A stretch of 64,000 bases of DNA, from assembly GCF_900218065.1 (NCBI RefSeq), contig NZ_OBMU01000001.1, positions 1,212,919 through 1,276,918 of the forward strand. The letters are read 5' to 3'. The DNA comes from Novosphingobium sp. Chol11 (GTDB lineage Bacteria; Pseudomonadota; Alphaproteobacteria; Sphingomonadales; Sphingomonadaceae). The position numbers were made by a program, and so were the translations under genes. The notes under the pieces are model-generated. The model was not told where the DNA came from and ran no database searches. It saw only the letters and a list, made by a program, of their open reading frames with translations. How positions within the stretch are numbered: position 1 is the first letter of the stretch; the number at the start of each line of letters is the position of its first letter. This document shows, one piece after another, positions 1 to 8,263 of the stretch.

Positions 1-309
1 GAGGGAGCCGTCGTCTATCTCGGCGGGCTGGTCCTCGCTCTTGGGCCAGAGAAGCGCGACGGTTTCGGCGAGGTCGCCGACATAGTCGCGGCTCATTTCG
101 TAGAGGACCGGATCGGTGCGGGCGCGGATCATCTCTCCGATGGCGGAGGCCTTGACGGCCTTTATGTCGAGATTGCCGGTGAGGGCGGCCAGCGCCCAGC
201 CGCGGTCCGGGTCTGGCGCTTCGCGCATGTAACGAGCGATGAGGTCCAGCTTGCCATTGCGGGATCGGGTGTAGACCAGGCCGTCGAGGAGTTGGGAGAA
301 TTGTCTCAT
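1..309 (-). CDS. ATP-dependent DNA ligase, N-terminal part (cut by window edge)
   Basis: Only the first 103 codons are present; the gene runs off the left edge. The translation begins MRQFSQLLDGLVYTRSRN and continues with a helical segment typical of the N-terminal domain of the bacterial ATP-dependent ligases described as 'cisplatin damage response' or ligase-associated-cluster ligases (LigB of Pseudomonas putida type). The catalytic lysine motif would lie outside the window. The start ATG at 307-309 has an AGAGG ribosome binding site about nine bases upstream. The gene directly upstream encodes the ligase-associated exonuclease on the same strand, which strongly supports the call. Known members of this cluster act in DNA repair together with an Lhr-type helicase and a metallophosphoesterase, neither of which can be seen here. 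Confidence 0.8.
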   Translation of the reverse strand, partial: MRQFSQLLDGLVYTRSRNGKLDLIARYMREAPDPDRGWALAALTGNLDIKAVKASAIGEMIRARTDPVLYEMSRDYVGDLAETVALLWPKSEDQPAEIDDGSL

Positions 310-326
310 AGAGCCAAACCTCTCAC

Positions 327-391
327 CCGTTCGCCCTGCGCTTGTCGAAGGGCTCCTCTTTCTTGAAGAAAGTGAAGGGCAGGCCGAACGG
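327..391. repeat. REP-like hairpin, CTTGTCGAAG family
   Basis: Imperfect inverted repeat: CCGTTCGCCCTGCGCTTG on the left and the complement of CCGTTCGGCCTGCCCTTC on the right, with CTTTCTT/AAGAAAG closing the loop. It lies between the exonuclease stop and the ligase start, so it would form a hairpin inside the bicistronic mRNA. Related copies occur near 8216, 10737 and 11075. Confidence 0.7.
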
Positions 392-414
392 CGAGAGAGA
401 AAGGTCGTCTATCA

Positions 415-1413
415 TCATCCCTCATCCTCGTCCTCGCGGCCGACGAGCTCGAGGGCTCTCGCGCGCATCTGGTGGATCATGCACCAGTGAAGCAGGGCCT
501 CCTCGCGGCCGTGGGTGATCCAGGTTTCGGTGGGTGCGACCTCGCGGATGGTATCGGTCAGTTCGTCCCAGTCGGCATGGTCGGATATGACGAGCGGCAG
601 TTCGACATTCTTCTGCCGGGCACGTTGGCGGACGCGCATCCAACCTGACGCCATGGCGGTGATCGGGTCGGGCAGGCGGCGGCTCCAGCGGTCGTTGAGG
701 GCGGAAGGTGGCGAAACGATGAGATGGCCGCGCATCTCTTTCGCGGGCACGCCGGTAGCAGGACGGAGTTCGCCAAGGTCTATGCCGAAATCCTGATAGA
801 GCGCGCACATGCGCTCCATCGCGCCAGGGATGTAGATGGGATCATGATGCCCGCGTGCCCGAACCTCGCAGATCAGGCGCTGTGCCTTGCCCAGCGCATA
901 GGCGCCGACGAGAACGCAGCGATCGGGGTGCGCGTGAAGCGCGGCGAGCAGGCGGTCGATTTCGCTGCCTGTGTCAGGGTGGCGGAAGACGGGAAGGCCG
1001 AACGTCGCTTCGGTGACGAAGATGTCGCAGGGGACGGGCTCGAACGGCTTGCAGGTCGGGTCTGGGCGGCGCTTGTAGTCGCCGGTCACGACCACGCGCT
1101 CGCCTGCATGTTCTAGCAGGATTTGCGCCGAACCCAGAACATGGCCCGCCGGAATGTAGGAAATGTCCACGCCGCCCATGCGGACCTGCTCGCCATAGCC
1201 GACGGGCGTGCCGCTGGCGGTGCCGTAGCGAAGCGCCATGATGGCGAGTGTCTCTTCGGTAGCCCAGACATGGCCATGGCCGCCGCGCGCATGATCGGCA
1301 TGGCCATGGGTGACGAGCGCGCGCTCTGCGGGTTGGGATGGATCGATCCAGGCGTCGGCAGGGCGGACGTAGATTCCGGTGGGGTGGGGTTCGATCCAAT
1401 GGGGCATATCCAT
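415..1413 (-). CDS. Ligase-associated DNA exonuclease (MBL-fold/beta-CASP type)
   Basis: A 332-residue metallo-beta-lactamase-fold nuclease. The metal-binding HxHxDH motif is THGHADH at residues 35-41. Further ligands are the His of PAGHVLGSAQ, the Asp of TGDYKRRPDP and the C-terminal ISDHADWDEL. This set is characteristic of the family annotated as 'ligase-associated DNA exonuclease', related to mRNA 3'-end processing factors and SNM1/Pso2-type nucleases. It is followed on the same strand by the ATP-dependent ligase, so the two probably form an operon for end processing and sealing. An in-frame ATG two codons in is an alternative start. The function is inferred from family and context. Confidence 0.88.
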   Translation of the reverse strand: MDMPHWIEPHPTGIYVRPADAWIDPSQPAERALVTHGHADHARGGHGHVWATEETLAIMALRYGTASGTPVGYGEQVRMGGVDISYIPAGHVLGSAQILLEHAGERVVVTGDYKRRPDPTCKPFEPVPCDIFVTEATFGLPVFRHPDTGSEIDRLLAALHAHPDRCVLVGAYALGKAQRLICEVRARGHHDPIYIPGAMERMCALYQDFGIDLGELRPATGVPAKEMRGHLIVSPPSALNDRWSRRLPDPITAMASGWMRVRQRARQKNVELPLVISDHADWDELTDTIREVAPTETWITHGREEALLHWCMIHQMRARALELVGREDEDEG

Positions 1414-1457
1414 CCAAGAAGATGGGAAATGCCCCTATTGTTCCGCAAGAGGTCCGG

Positions 1458-2678
1458 TCAGGCGGCCTTCTTGAGCTCCAGTTCCAGCCGGTCCCAGATT
1501 TCGACCAGTGCCTGAACCAGTTCCTGCATCATCTCCACCGTATGGGCCGGACCCGGCGTGAAGCGCAGGCGCTCGGTGCCGCGTGGCACGGTGGGATAGT
1601 TGATGGGCTGCACATAGGCGCCATATTCGGCGAGCAGAATGTCGCTGATCCGCTTGGCCTTTACAGGGTCACCGACCATCAGCGGGACGATGTGCGTGAC
1701 GGACGGCATGACCGGCAGTCCGGATTCCCTCATCAGTCGCTTCAGGGTGGCGGCGGCGGCCTGCTGGCCTTCGCGCTCTTCGCTGGATTGCTTGAGGTGG
1801 CGGACGCTGGCAAGGACGCCAGCGACGAGTACCGGCGAGAGCGAGGTCGTGAAAATGAAACCCGGCGCGTAGCTGCGGATCACGTCGATGATCATCTGAT
1901 CAGCCGCGATATAGCCGCCCATGACGCCGAACGCCTTGCCCAGCGTGCCTTCGATGATAGTCAGACGGTGCGCGACATCATCACGCTCGGAAATGCCGCC
2001 GCCATGTGCGCCATACATGCCGACCGCATGCACTTCGTCGAGATAGGTGAGCGCATTGAACTCGTCCGCCAGATCGCAGATCTCGGCGATGGGGGCCACG
2101 TCGCCGTCCATCGAATAGACGCTTTCGAAGGCGATCAGCTTGGGTGCGTCGGGATCTTCGGCGGCGAGCAGTTCGCGCAGATGATCGACGTCATTGTGAC
2201 GGAAGACGCGCTTTTCGCAGCCCGAATTGCGGATGCCCGCGATCATGGATGCGTGGTTCAGTTCGTCGGAGAAAACGATGCAGCCGGGCAGCAGCTTGGC
2301 GAGCGTGGAGAGCGCCGCTTCGTTCGACACATAGCCGGACGTGAAGAGCAAGGCGCCTTCCTTGCCATGCAGGCTGGCGAGTTCAGCTTCCAGATCGACA
2401 TGATAATGGGTGTTGCCGCCGATGTTGCGGGTGCCGCCGGAGCCTGCGCCGACATCGTGCAGTGCTTCTTCCATCGCCGCGACGACCTTTGGGTGCTGGC
2501 CCATGGCGAGATAGTCGTTGGAGCACCAGACGGTGATGGGCTTCGGACCATTATGGCCGTGGAAGCAGCGGGCGTTAGGGAAGGCACCCTTGTTCCGCAG
2601 GATATCGATGAACACGCGGTAACGGCCTTCGCTGTGAAGCCGGTCGATCGCCTGCGCGAAGATATGCTTGTAGTTCAC
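1458..2678 (-). CDS. hemA: 5-aminolevulinate synthase
   Basis: Condenses glycine and succinyl-CoA to 5-aminolevulinate with pyridoxal phosphate, the first step of heme synthesis in alphaproteobacteria (Shemin pathway). The protein (406 residues from the chosen start) carries the glycine-rich [12 protein letters not shown] segment, the [12 protein letters not shown] motif and the PLP-lysine motif [10 protein letters not shown] chose the GTG at 2676-2678 because AGGG lies six bases upstream and the length then matches typical family members. An ATG ten codons earlier (2706-2708) has its purine-rich stretch too close and sits in the loop of a GGCCCGC/GCGGGCC hairpin (2700-2724). A palindrome further upstream may be an operator. 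Product confidence is high, start moderate. Confidence 0.95.
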   Translation of the reverse strand: MNYKHIFAQAIDRLHSEGRYRVFIDILRNKGAFPNARCFHGHNGPKPITVWCSNDYLAMGQHPKVVAAMEEALHDVGAGSGGTRNIGGNTHYHVDLEAELASLHGKEGALLFTSGYVSNEAALSTLAKLLPGCIVFSDELNHASMIAGIRNSGCEKRVFRHNDVDHLRELLAAEDPDAPKLIAFESVYSMDGDVAPIAEICDLADEFNALTYLDEVHAVGMYGAHGGGISERDDVAHRLTIIEGTLGKAFGVMGGYIAADQMIIDVIRSYAPGFIFTTSLSPVLVAGVLASVRHLKQSSEEREGQQAAAATLKRLMRESGLPVMPSVTHIVPLMVGDPVKAKRISDILLAEYGAYVQPINYPTVPRGTERLRFTPGPAHTVEMMQELVQALVEIWDRLELELKKAA

Positions 2679-2785
2679 GTAACGCCCTAGTCCCTTGGTG
2701 GCCCGCATTCCCCTCTTGCGGGCCGTTTACCCGCTGCGCCGCTCCATTACCAGCGATAACCGTTCGCAGCGGTTGGGAGAAATAC

Positions 2786-2800
2786 CTATCACAATGATAG
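2786..2800. promoter_or_regulatory. Palindrome upstream of hemA (possible operator)
   Basis: Perfect dyad CTATCA-CAA-TGATAG, about 110 bases upstream of the hemA start in the murI-hemA interval. Its symmetry, short spacer and AT content fit a protein-binding site better than a terminator. No known regulator consensus was recognised with confidence. Confidence 0.35.
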
Positions 2801-2833
2801 AGGAATTTGCGAGTGGACCAAAGGTCCCACCCT

Positions 2834-3637
2834 TCACAAAGCTTCCATTTGTGTGAGGCCGAAATCGGCGAGCGCGGGCGCGAGTGCTGCGACGCTGTTG
2901 TCGAGCCGGGTGAAGACGGCTTTCCCGGAGGGGCGGGAGGCGGGCCATTCCTGCCCTTGAGTCAGGTAAGCAATGCGGCGGGCGATGCCGTCGCCGCCAT
3001 GGACGAAGGCGAGGGGGCGGGGCGCCGCGGCGGCAAGCTCTGCTTCCACCAGAGGAAAATGGGTGCAGGCGAGGACGACCGTGTCCATGTGGTCGCCGCC
3101 GGGCTGACCGAGCAAGCCCGCGAGCGCATCCCGCGCTATCGCCGGGTCCAGCGGTTCGCCACGCAGCTTGGCTTCCGCGAGCTGGACCAGAGCGGCGGAA
3201 CCGTGGCGCAAAACGGTGCAATCCGCGCCGAACTCGGCGGTAAGGCGATCGACATAGGGCTGGCGTACGGTGGCATCGGTGCCGAGGACGCCGAAGACGC
3301 GGCTTTTGGAAAGAAGCGCGGCGGGCTTGATCGCCGGAACCGTGCCGACGACGGGAATGTCGAGCGCGGCGCGGACGGCGGACAGCGCGATGGTCGAGGC
3401 GGTGTTGCAGGCGATCACGGCCAGGCGCGGGCGGAAACGTTCGACCAGGCGGCCGAGCAGTGCAGGCACGCGAGCGGCGATTTCCGCCTCGCTCTTCGTA
3501 CCATAGGGGAAGCCTGCGCTGTCGGCTGCGTAGACGATAGGCGCGTTGGGCAGTGCGGCACGCGCTGGCGCGAGGATGGAGAGCCCGCCGACGCCGGAAT
3601 CGAAGAAAAGCAGTGGGGCTGATGGTGCGACCTTCAT
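2834..3637 (-). CDS. murI: Glutamate racemase
   Basis: Interconverts L- and D-glutamate, giving the D-Glu of peptidoglycan. The two catalytic cysteines are in ACNTAS and ACTHFP, and the N-terminal FDSGVGG (Asp13) is the family signature. The frame is open for 53 more codons upstream, but that stretch contains an intergenic palindromic repeat (3747-3770) and lacks homology-like features. I therefore start at the ATG at 3635-3637 (267 residues, normal length). An ATG four codons earlier is possible; neither has a strong ribosome binding site. Confidence 0.92.
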   Translation of the reverse strand: MKVAPSAPLLFFDSGVGGLSILAPARAALPNAPIVYAADSAGFPYGTKSEAEIAARVPALLGRLVERFRPRLAVIACNTASTIALSAVRAALDIPVVGTVPAIKPAALLSKSRVFGVLGTDATVRQPYVDRLTAEFGADCTVLRHGSAALVQLAEAKLRGEPLDPAIARDALAGLLGQPGGDHMDTVVLACTHFPLVEAELAAAAPRPLAFVHGGDGIARRIAYLTQGQEWPASRPSGKAVFTRLDNSVAALAPALADFGLTQMEAL

Positions 3638-3746
3638 TATGGCGCACATGTCGCGGGAGAGGGCGGAGCTGTCAATATTTCGGAGCGATTGGGATGCCAG
3701 CGGGTGAGGGTGCCTCGGAGTATCCGGGTTGGGCGCTTGCTCCTGA

Positions 3747-3770
3747 GATGCCAGCGTTCGCTGGCATGAC
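3747..3770. repeat. REP-like palindrome, GCCAGCG...CGCTGGC family
   Basis: Core palindrome ATGCCAGCG-TT-CGCTGGCAT followed by GAC. It sits in the divergent interval between murI and plsY. It is the same family as 61069-61094 and related to 19628-19706 and 44188-44212. Confidence 0.75.
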
Positions 3771-3879
3771 GGAAGATAAATCATGACGGGAAGCAAGGCT
3801 GATCACTTCAGCGCATATGCAAAGCTTGCCCCCGGCAGCGGCAACGCTATGGTCGCGCCGCAATCATTTCGGCGAGATC

Positions 3880-4479
3880 ATGAACCCTCCCTGGCTACTT
3901 CCCGCATTCGTCCTGCTGATTTCCTATCTGCTGGGCTCTATCCCCTTTGGACTGTTGCTGACACGCGTCACGGGAGCCGGGGATTTGCGGCAGATCGGGT
4001 CGGGCAATATCGGCGCGACCAACGTGCTGCGAACCGGGCGCAAGGGGCTGGCGGCGGCTACATTGCTGCTCGACCTGTTGAAAGGCGCGACGGCTGTGCT
4101 GATCGGCGCGGCATTGATCGACAATGGCGGGCCGATGGCGGGGGCGATGGCCTTTATCGGGCATTGCTATCCGCTATGGCTGCGTTTTGCCGGCGGCAAG
4201 GGCGTGGCGACGATGATGGGCGTGGTGACGGCGCTGCACTGGCCTGCGGGGATCGTCTTTGCGGTCGTGTGGCTGGGTGCGCTGTTCGGTACGCGATGGT
4301 CGTCCGTCGGCGGAATGGCAGCGGGGATCAGCGCGCCCATTGCGATGTGGTTCATGGATCGGATCGATCTGGTCCCTGTCACGCTGGCGATGACGCTGAT
4401 CCTGCTGTGGCGGCATCGGGCGAACATCGCCCGGCTGGCGAAAGGCACCGAGCCCAAGATCGGGGCGGCGAAGGGGTGA
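3880..4479 (+). CDS. plsY: Glycerol-3-phosphate acyltransferase PlsY
   Basis: Inner-membrane enzyme that moves the acyl group from acyl-phosphate to glycerol-3-phosphate, the first acylation of phospholipid synthesis. The 199-residue protein has several hydrophobic segments and the family motifs GSIPFGLLLTR near the N-terminus, GSGNIGATNVLR, and GHCYPLWLRFAGGKGVAT in the middle. The ATG at 3880 fits the usual N-terminus (MNPPWLLPAF...). Upstream in-frame codons are not family-like. The stop overlaps the GTG start of dprA by four bases, suggesting translational coupling. Confidence 0.93.
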   Translation: MNPPWLLPAFVLLISYLLGSIPFGLLLTRVTGAGDLRQIGSGNIGATNVLRTGRKGLAAATLLLDLLKGATAVLIGAALIDNGGPMAGAMAFIGHCYPLWLRFAGGKGVATMMGVVTALHWPAGIVFAVVWLGALFGTRWSSVGGMAAGISAPIAMWFMDRIDLVPVTLAMTLILLWRHRANIARLAKGTEPKIGAAKG

Positions 4480-5558
4480 GCGAGCAGGAGCGGTTCGATC
4501 GCCTGCGCCTGATCCGTTCGCCCCGCATAGGGCCGGTGACGTTCCGGCAGTTGATGGCTCGCTTCGGCAAAGCGAGCGAGGCTCTGCGCGCTGTCCCTGA
4601 ACTGGCTGCGCGGGGCGGCGGCAAGGCGGCTGTGGCGGACGCAGGCGCCGTCGAGAAGGAGATCGCCCGCAGCCGGGCGCTTGGCGCGCGCTACCTACTG
4701 ATGGGGGATCAGGATTATCCATTTCTGCTGGAACAGATGGATGGCTCCCCGCCCGCGCTGATCGTGCGGGGCGACGTCGGACTGACGGGGCGGCAATGCG
4801 TGGCGATGGTGGGCGCGCGCAACGCTTCTGCCGCCGCTTGCCGTTTTGCGCGGACGCTGTCGCAGGGACTGGGGCAGCAAGGCGCGGTGGTCGTGTCCGG
4901 CCTTGCGCGGGGTATCGATACGGCGGCGCATCAGGGATCGGTGGCGACGGGCACGATCGCGGTGATTGCGTGCGGCATCGATGTCGTCTTTCCGCCCGAA
5001 AACGCCGAGTTGCAGGAGCAGGTGGCGAGCGTCGGGCTGTTGGTGACGGAGCATCCTCCCGGCACGCAGCCGCTTGCCCGGCATTTTCCCGCGCGCAATC
5101 GCATCATCGCCGGGCTGTCGGCTGGGACGGTGGTGGTCGAGGCCGCGCCGAAGTCAGGTTCGCTCATCACCGCGCGGCTGGCTGTCGAAGCGGGGCGCGA
5201 GGTCATGGCGGTGCCGGGGTCGCCCGCTGATCCTCGGGCGCAAGGATGCAACCAGTTGATCCGCGAGGGCGCGACTTTAGTGCAAAATGGCGCGGACGTG
5301 ATCGAGGCGATCGGCGGGATCGACCCGCGCATGGTGCGGCAGGGGCGGCTCGACTTCAGCGCCGCGCCCGTGTCGTCCGACGTGGCGGGGCAGGAGCGGG
5401 AGGTGGTGCTGGGGCTGCTCGGCCATGCGCCGGTGCCGGTGGATGAGGTGATCCGCCTGTCCGCCCTTAGCCCCGCGATCGTTCAGACCGTGCTGCTGGA
5501 GCTGGAACTCGCGGGCCGGCTGGAGCGGCATGCGGGGGGCAAGGTCAGCCTGTCGTGA
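4476..5558 (+). CDS. dprA: DNA-processing protein DprA
   Basis: Loads RecA onto incoming single-stranded DNA during transformation. The 360-residue protein has the extended Rossmann core with GARNASAAACRFA, SGLARGIDTAAH, HFPARNRIIAGLS and KSGSLITARLA, then a C-terminal winged-helix segment (HAPVPVDEVIRLSALSPAIV). The GTG at 4476 overlaps the plsY TGA (GTGA). The same reading frame is open far upstream, but that part is the shadow of plsY. The window holds no other competence genes, so a role in natural transformation is not shown here. Confidence 0.93.
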   Translation: MSEQERFDRLRLIRSPRIGPVTFRQLMARFGKASEALRAVPELAARGGGKAAVADAGAVEKEIARSRALGARYLLMGDQDYPFLLEQMDGSPPALIVRGDVGLTGRQCVAMVGARNASAAACRFARTLSQGLGQQGAVVVSGLARGIDTAAHQGSVATGTIAVIACGIDVVFPPENAELQEQVASVGLLVTEHPPGTQPLARHFPARNRIIAGLSAGTVVVEAAPKSGSLITARLAVEAGREVMAVPGSPADPRAQGCNQLIREGATLVQNGADVIEAIGGIDPRMVRQGRLDFSAAPVSSDVAGQEREVVLGLLGHAPVPVDEVIRLSALSPAIVQTVLLELELAGRLERHAGGKVSLS

Positions 5559-5632
5559 CACTCTTGACGCAGGGCCTCAGCGCCTTCCAGACTCGCGCGT
5601 GTACGTGAGAGCACTTTAAAACCGGGGCATGA

Positions 5633-8206
5633 ATGCAGCTTGTCATCGTTGAATCGCCAGCCAAGGCGAAGACCATCGAGAAATATCTGGGCGGCGATTT
5701 CCACGTCCTCGCCAGCTATGGCCATATCCGAGACTTGCCGCCCAAGGATGGGTCGGTGGACCCCGACAATGGCTTTGCCATGCAATGGGAAAATTATGGG
5801 GACAAGGGCAAGCAGCTCAAAGCCATCGCCGATGAGGCGAAGAAGGCCGATCGATTGATCCTGGCGACTGACCCTGATCGCGAGGGTGAGGCGATCAGTT
5901 GGCATGTGCAGGAAGTTTTACGGGCGAAGAAGGCGCTGCCGCAGAAGGTGGATCGCGTGACCTTCAACGCGATCACCAAGCAGGCGGTGACCGAAGCGAT
6001 GGCGCAGCCGCGTGCTTTGGACGAGGATCTGATCGACGCCTATCGGGCGCGGCGGGCGCTGGATTATCTGGTGGGCTTCACCTTGTCGCCTGTGCTGTGG
6101 CGCAAGCTGCCGGGCGCGAAGTCGGCCGGGCGCGTTCAGTCCGTCGCCTTGCGCCTCGTCGTTGATCGCGAGCGCGAGATCGAAAGCTTTGTGCCCCAGG
6201 AATATTGGTCAGTCGCGGCCGAGATGGAGCAGGGCGGGCAGGGCTTCACTGCCCGGCTGGTGCGCTGGAAGGGTGAGAAGATCGACCGGCTGACGATCGG
6301 CAAGGAAGGCGACGCCATGGCCGCGAAGGCGGATGTGGAGGCTGGGCGCTTTACCGTCGAAAAGGTTGAGACCAAGCCGGTTTCGCGCAACCCTCCGCCG
6401 CCGTTCACCACCTCGACGTTGCAGCAGGAGGCGGCGCGCAAGCTGGGCTTCTCCGCCAGCCATACGATGCGGGTCGCGCAGCAGCTCTATGAGGACGGCG
6501 CGATCACTTACATGCGTACCGATGGCGTGCAGATGGACGGCAGCGCCATCTCCGCTGCGCGCAAGGCGATCGCGGAGCGCTATGATGGCGGATATCTGCC
6601 GGAAAAGCCGCGCCAATATCAGACCAAAGCCAAGAATGCGCAGGAAGCGCACGAGGCGATTCGTCCTACCGAATTTTCGCGGGACAAGGTCGGGTCGGGC
6701 GATCATGCGCGGCTCTACGACCTGATCTTCAAGCGGGCGCTGGCGAGCCAGATGGCTTCGGCGCGGCTGGAGCGGACGGTTATCGATCTGGTCGACGGCA
6801 CGGGGCAGCATGCGTTGCGGGCGACGGGCCAGGTGGTGATCTTCCCCGGTTTCCTCGCGCTGTATGAAGAAGGGCGGGATGACGCCGAGGATGACGACAG
6901 CAAGCTGCTGCCGCGCCTTGTGACCGGTGATGCGCCTGCCAAAAGACAAGTGACGGCGGAGCAGCATTTCACCCAGCCGCCGCCGCGTTATTCGGAAGCA
7001 TCGCTGGTCAAGAAGCTGGAAGAACTGGGCATTGGGCGCCCTTCCACCTATGCCTCGACGCTTCAGGTGCTGAAGGACCGCGACTATGTGCGGGTGGAGA
7101 AGAACCGCTTCTTCGCCGAGGAGAGCGGGCGTTTGGTGACGGCGTTCCTGGAGCGCTTCTTCGAACGCTATGTGAGCTATGACTTCACGGCGGGTCTGGA
7201 AGACGAGCTGGACGAGATTTCCGGCGGGCGCGCCCAATGGCAGGCGGTGCTGGAAGCCTTCTGGCGTGACTTCAAGCCCAAGACGGCGGAAGTCATGGAG
7301 CAGAAGCCGTCGGACATCACCGCCGAGCTGGACAAATTCCTGGAGCCGATGCTGTTCCCGCCCAAGGCGGACGGCAGCAATCCCCGTGCCTGCCCGATGT
7401 GCGGTGACGGGCAACTGGCGTTGCGTGGTGGACGCTTCGGGGCGTTCATCGCCTGCTCCAACTATCCGGAGTGCAAATATACGCGCAAGTTCGGACAGCC
7501 GGGCGCCAGCGACGGTGGCGAGGACAAGGGGCCGGAGGTGCTGGGGCAGCATCCCGAAACCGGGCAGGATATCGTCCGCAAGTCCGGCCGCTTTGGTCCT
7601 TATATGGAGATGGGCGAGGGCAAGGAGGCCAAGCGCGGGTCAATTCCCAAGGATCTTCCGGACGGCGAACTGACGCTCGACTGGGCGGTTAAGCTGTTGA
7701 GCCTGCCGCGCGAGGTTGGCCTGCATCCCGAAACGGGGAAGCCGATCGTGGCGAATATCGGGCGCTTTGGGCCTTATCTGCTGCACGACGGCAAATATGG
7801 ACGCTTGTCGTCCACCGCCGAGATATTCGAGGTGGGGATGAACAGCGCAGTTGCGAAGCTCGCTGACGCGGTGAACAAGGGACCGCGCGGTGGAGCGTCT
7901 CGCGAGCCGCTCAAGCTGCTCGGCAAGCATCCGCGCACGGAGGCCGAGATCAAGCTGATGGCGGGACGTTACGGGCCTTATGTCACCGATGGCACGACCA
8001 ATGCGACTTTGCCCAAGACGATCGAGCAGGACGCATTGACGCTGGAAGAGGCGGCACAGTTGATCGACGCGCGGGCGGCTGCGGCTCCTGCGAAGAAGGG
8101 GAAGAAGAAGGCGCCCAAGAAGGCAGCGGCAAAGAAGGATGGTGCGGCCAAGAAGCCAGCGGCGAAGAAAGCGCCTGCCAAGAAGAAGGCGGCAGCCTCG
8201 GAGTGA
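5633..8206 (+). CDS. topA: DNA topoisomerase I
   Basis: Type IA topoisomerase that relaxes negative supercoils. From the N-terminus: TOPRIM domain with ESPAKAKTIEKYLG and DPDREGEAISWH, then the catalytic domain with the active tyrosine in ITYMRTDG (about Tyr293). These are followed by a four-cysteine zinc segment (CPMCGDGQ...CSNYPEC, about residues 586-615) and several topoisomerase C-terminal repeats with GRFGPY signatures. The last 40 residues are a Lys/Ala-rich tail, probably a nonspecific DNA-binding extension as in other alphaproteobacterial TopA. Its 857 residues are normal for the group. The spacer after dprA is only 74 bases. Confidence 0.97.
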   Translation: MQLVIVESPAKAKTIEKYLGGDFHVLASYGHIRDLPPKDGSVDPDNGFAMQWENYGDKGKQLKAIADEAKKADRLILATDPDREGEAISWHVQEVLRAKKALPQKVDRVTFNAITKQAVTEAMAQPRALDEDLIDAYRARRALDYLVGFTLSPVLWRKLPGAKSAGRVQSVALRLVVDREREIESFVPQEYWSVAAEMEQGGQGFTARLVRWKGEKIDRLTIGKEGDAMAAKADVEAGRFTVEKVETKPVSRNPPPPFTTSTLQQEAARKLGFSASHTMRVAQQLYEDGAITYMRTDGVQMDGSAISAARKAIAERYDGGYLPEKPRQYQTKAKNAQEAHEAIRPTEFSRDKVGSGDHARLYDLIFKRALASQMASARLERTVIDLVDGTGQHALRATGQVVIFPGFLALYEEGRDDAEDDDSKLLPRLVTGDAPAKRQVTAEQHFTQPPPRYSEASLVKKLEELGIGRPSTYASTLQVLKDRDYVRVEKNRFFAEESGRLVTAFLERFFERYVSYDFTAGLEDELDEISGGRAQWQAVLEAFWRDFKPKTAEVMEQKPSDITAELDKFLEPMLFPPKADGSNPRACPMCGDGQLALRGGRFGAFIACSNYPECKYTRKFGQPGASDGGEDKGPEVLGQHPETGQDIVRKSGRFGPYMEMGEGKEAKRGSIPKDLPDGELTLDWAVKLLSLPREVGLHPETGKPIVANIGRFGPYLLHDGKYGRLSSTAEIFEVGMNSAVAKLADAVNKGPRGGASREPLKLLGKHPRTEAEIKLMAGRYGPYVTDGTTNATLPKTIEQDALTLEEAAQLIDARAAAAPAKKGKKKAPKKAAAKKDGAAKKPAAKKAPAKKKAAASE

Positions 8207-8215
8207 AGTCCGTTG

Positions 8216-8254
8216 CCGTTCGTCCTGAGCCCTTCGGCAGGCCAGGGCGAACGG
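8216..8254. repeat. REP-like inverted repeat, CCGTTCG...CGAACGG
   Basis: Outer arms CCGTTCG/CGAACGG enclose an inner CCTGAGCCCTTCGGCAGG stem-like segment. It lies between convergent topA and the UbiB-like gene and may also help end transcription. It resembles the repeats at 327, 10737 and 11075. Confidence 0.65.
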
Positions 8255-8263
8255 AGGCGAGGA

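Noticed and set aside
1338-2690. 450-residue plus-strand frame across hemA
   Set aside because: It is antisense to a clear ALA synthase and has no recognisable domain; high GC makes long antisense frames common.
3783-4475. Long open frame upstream of dprA that would make a 591-residue protein
   Set aside because: It is the +2 shadow of plsY; DprA homology begins exactly at the GTG overlapping the plsY stop.
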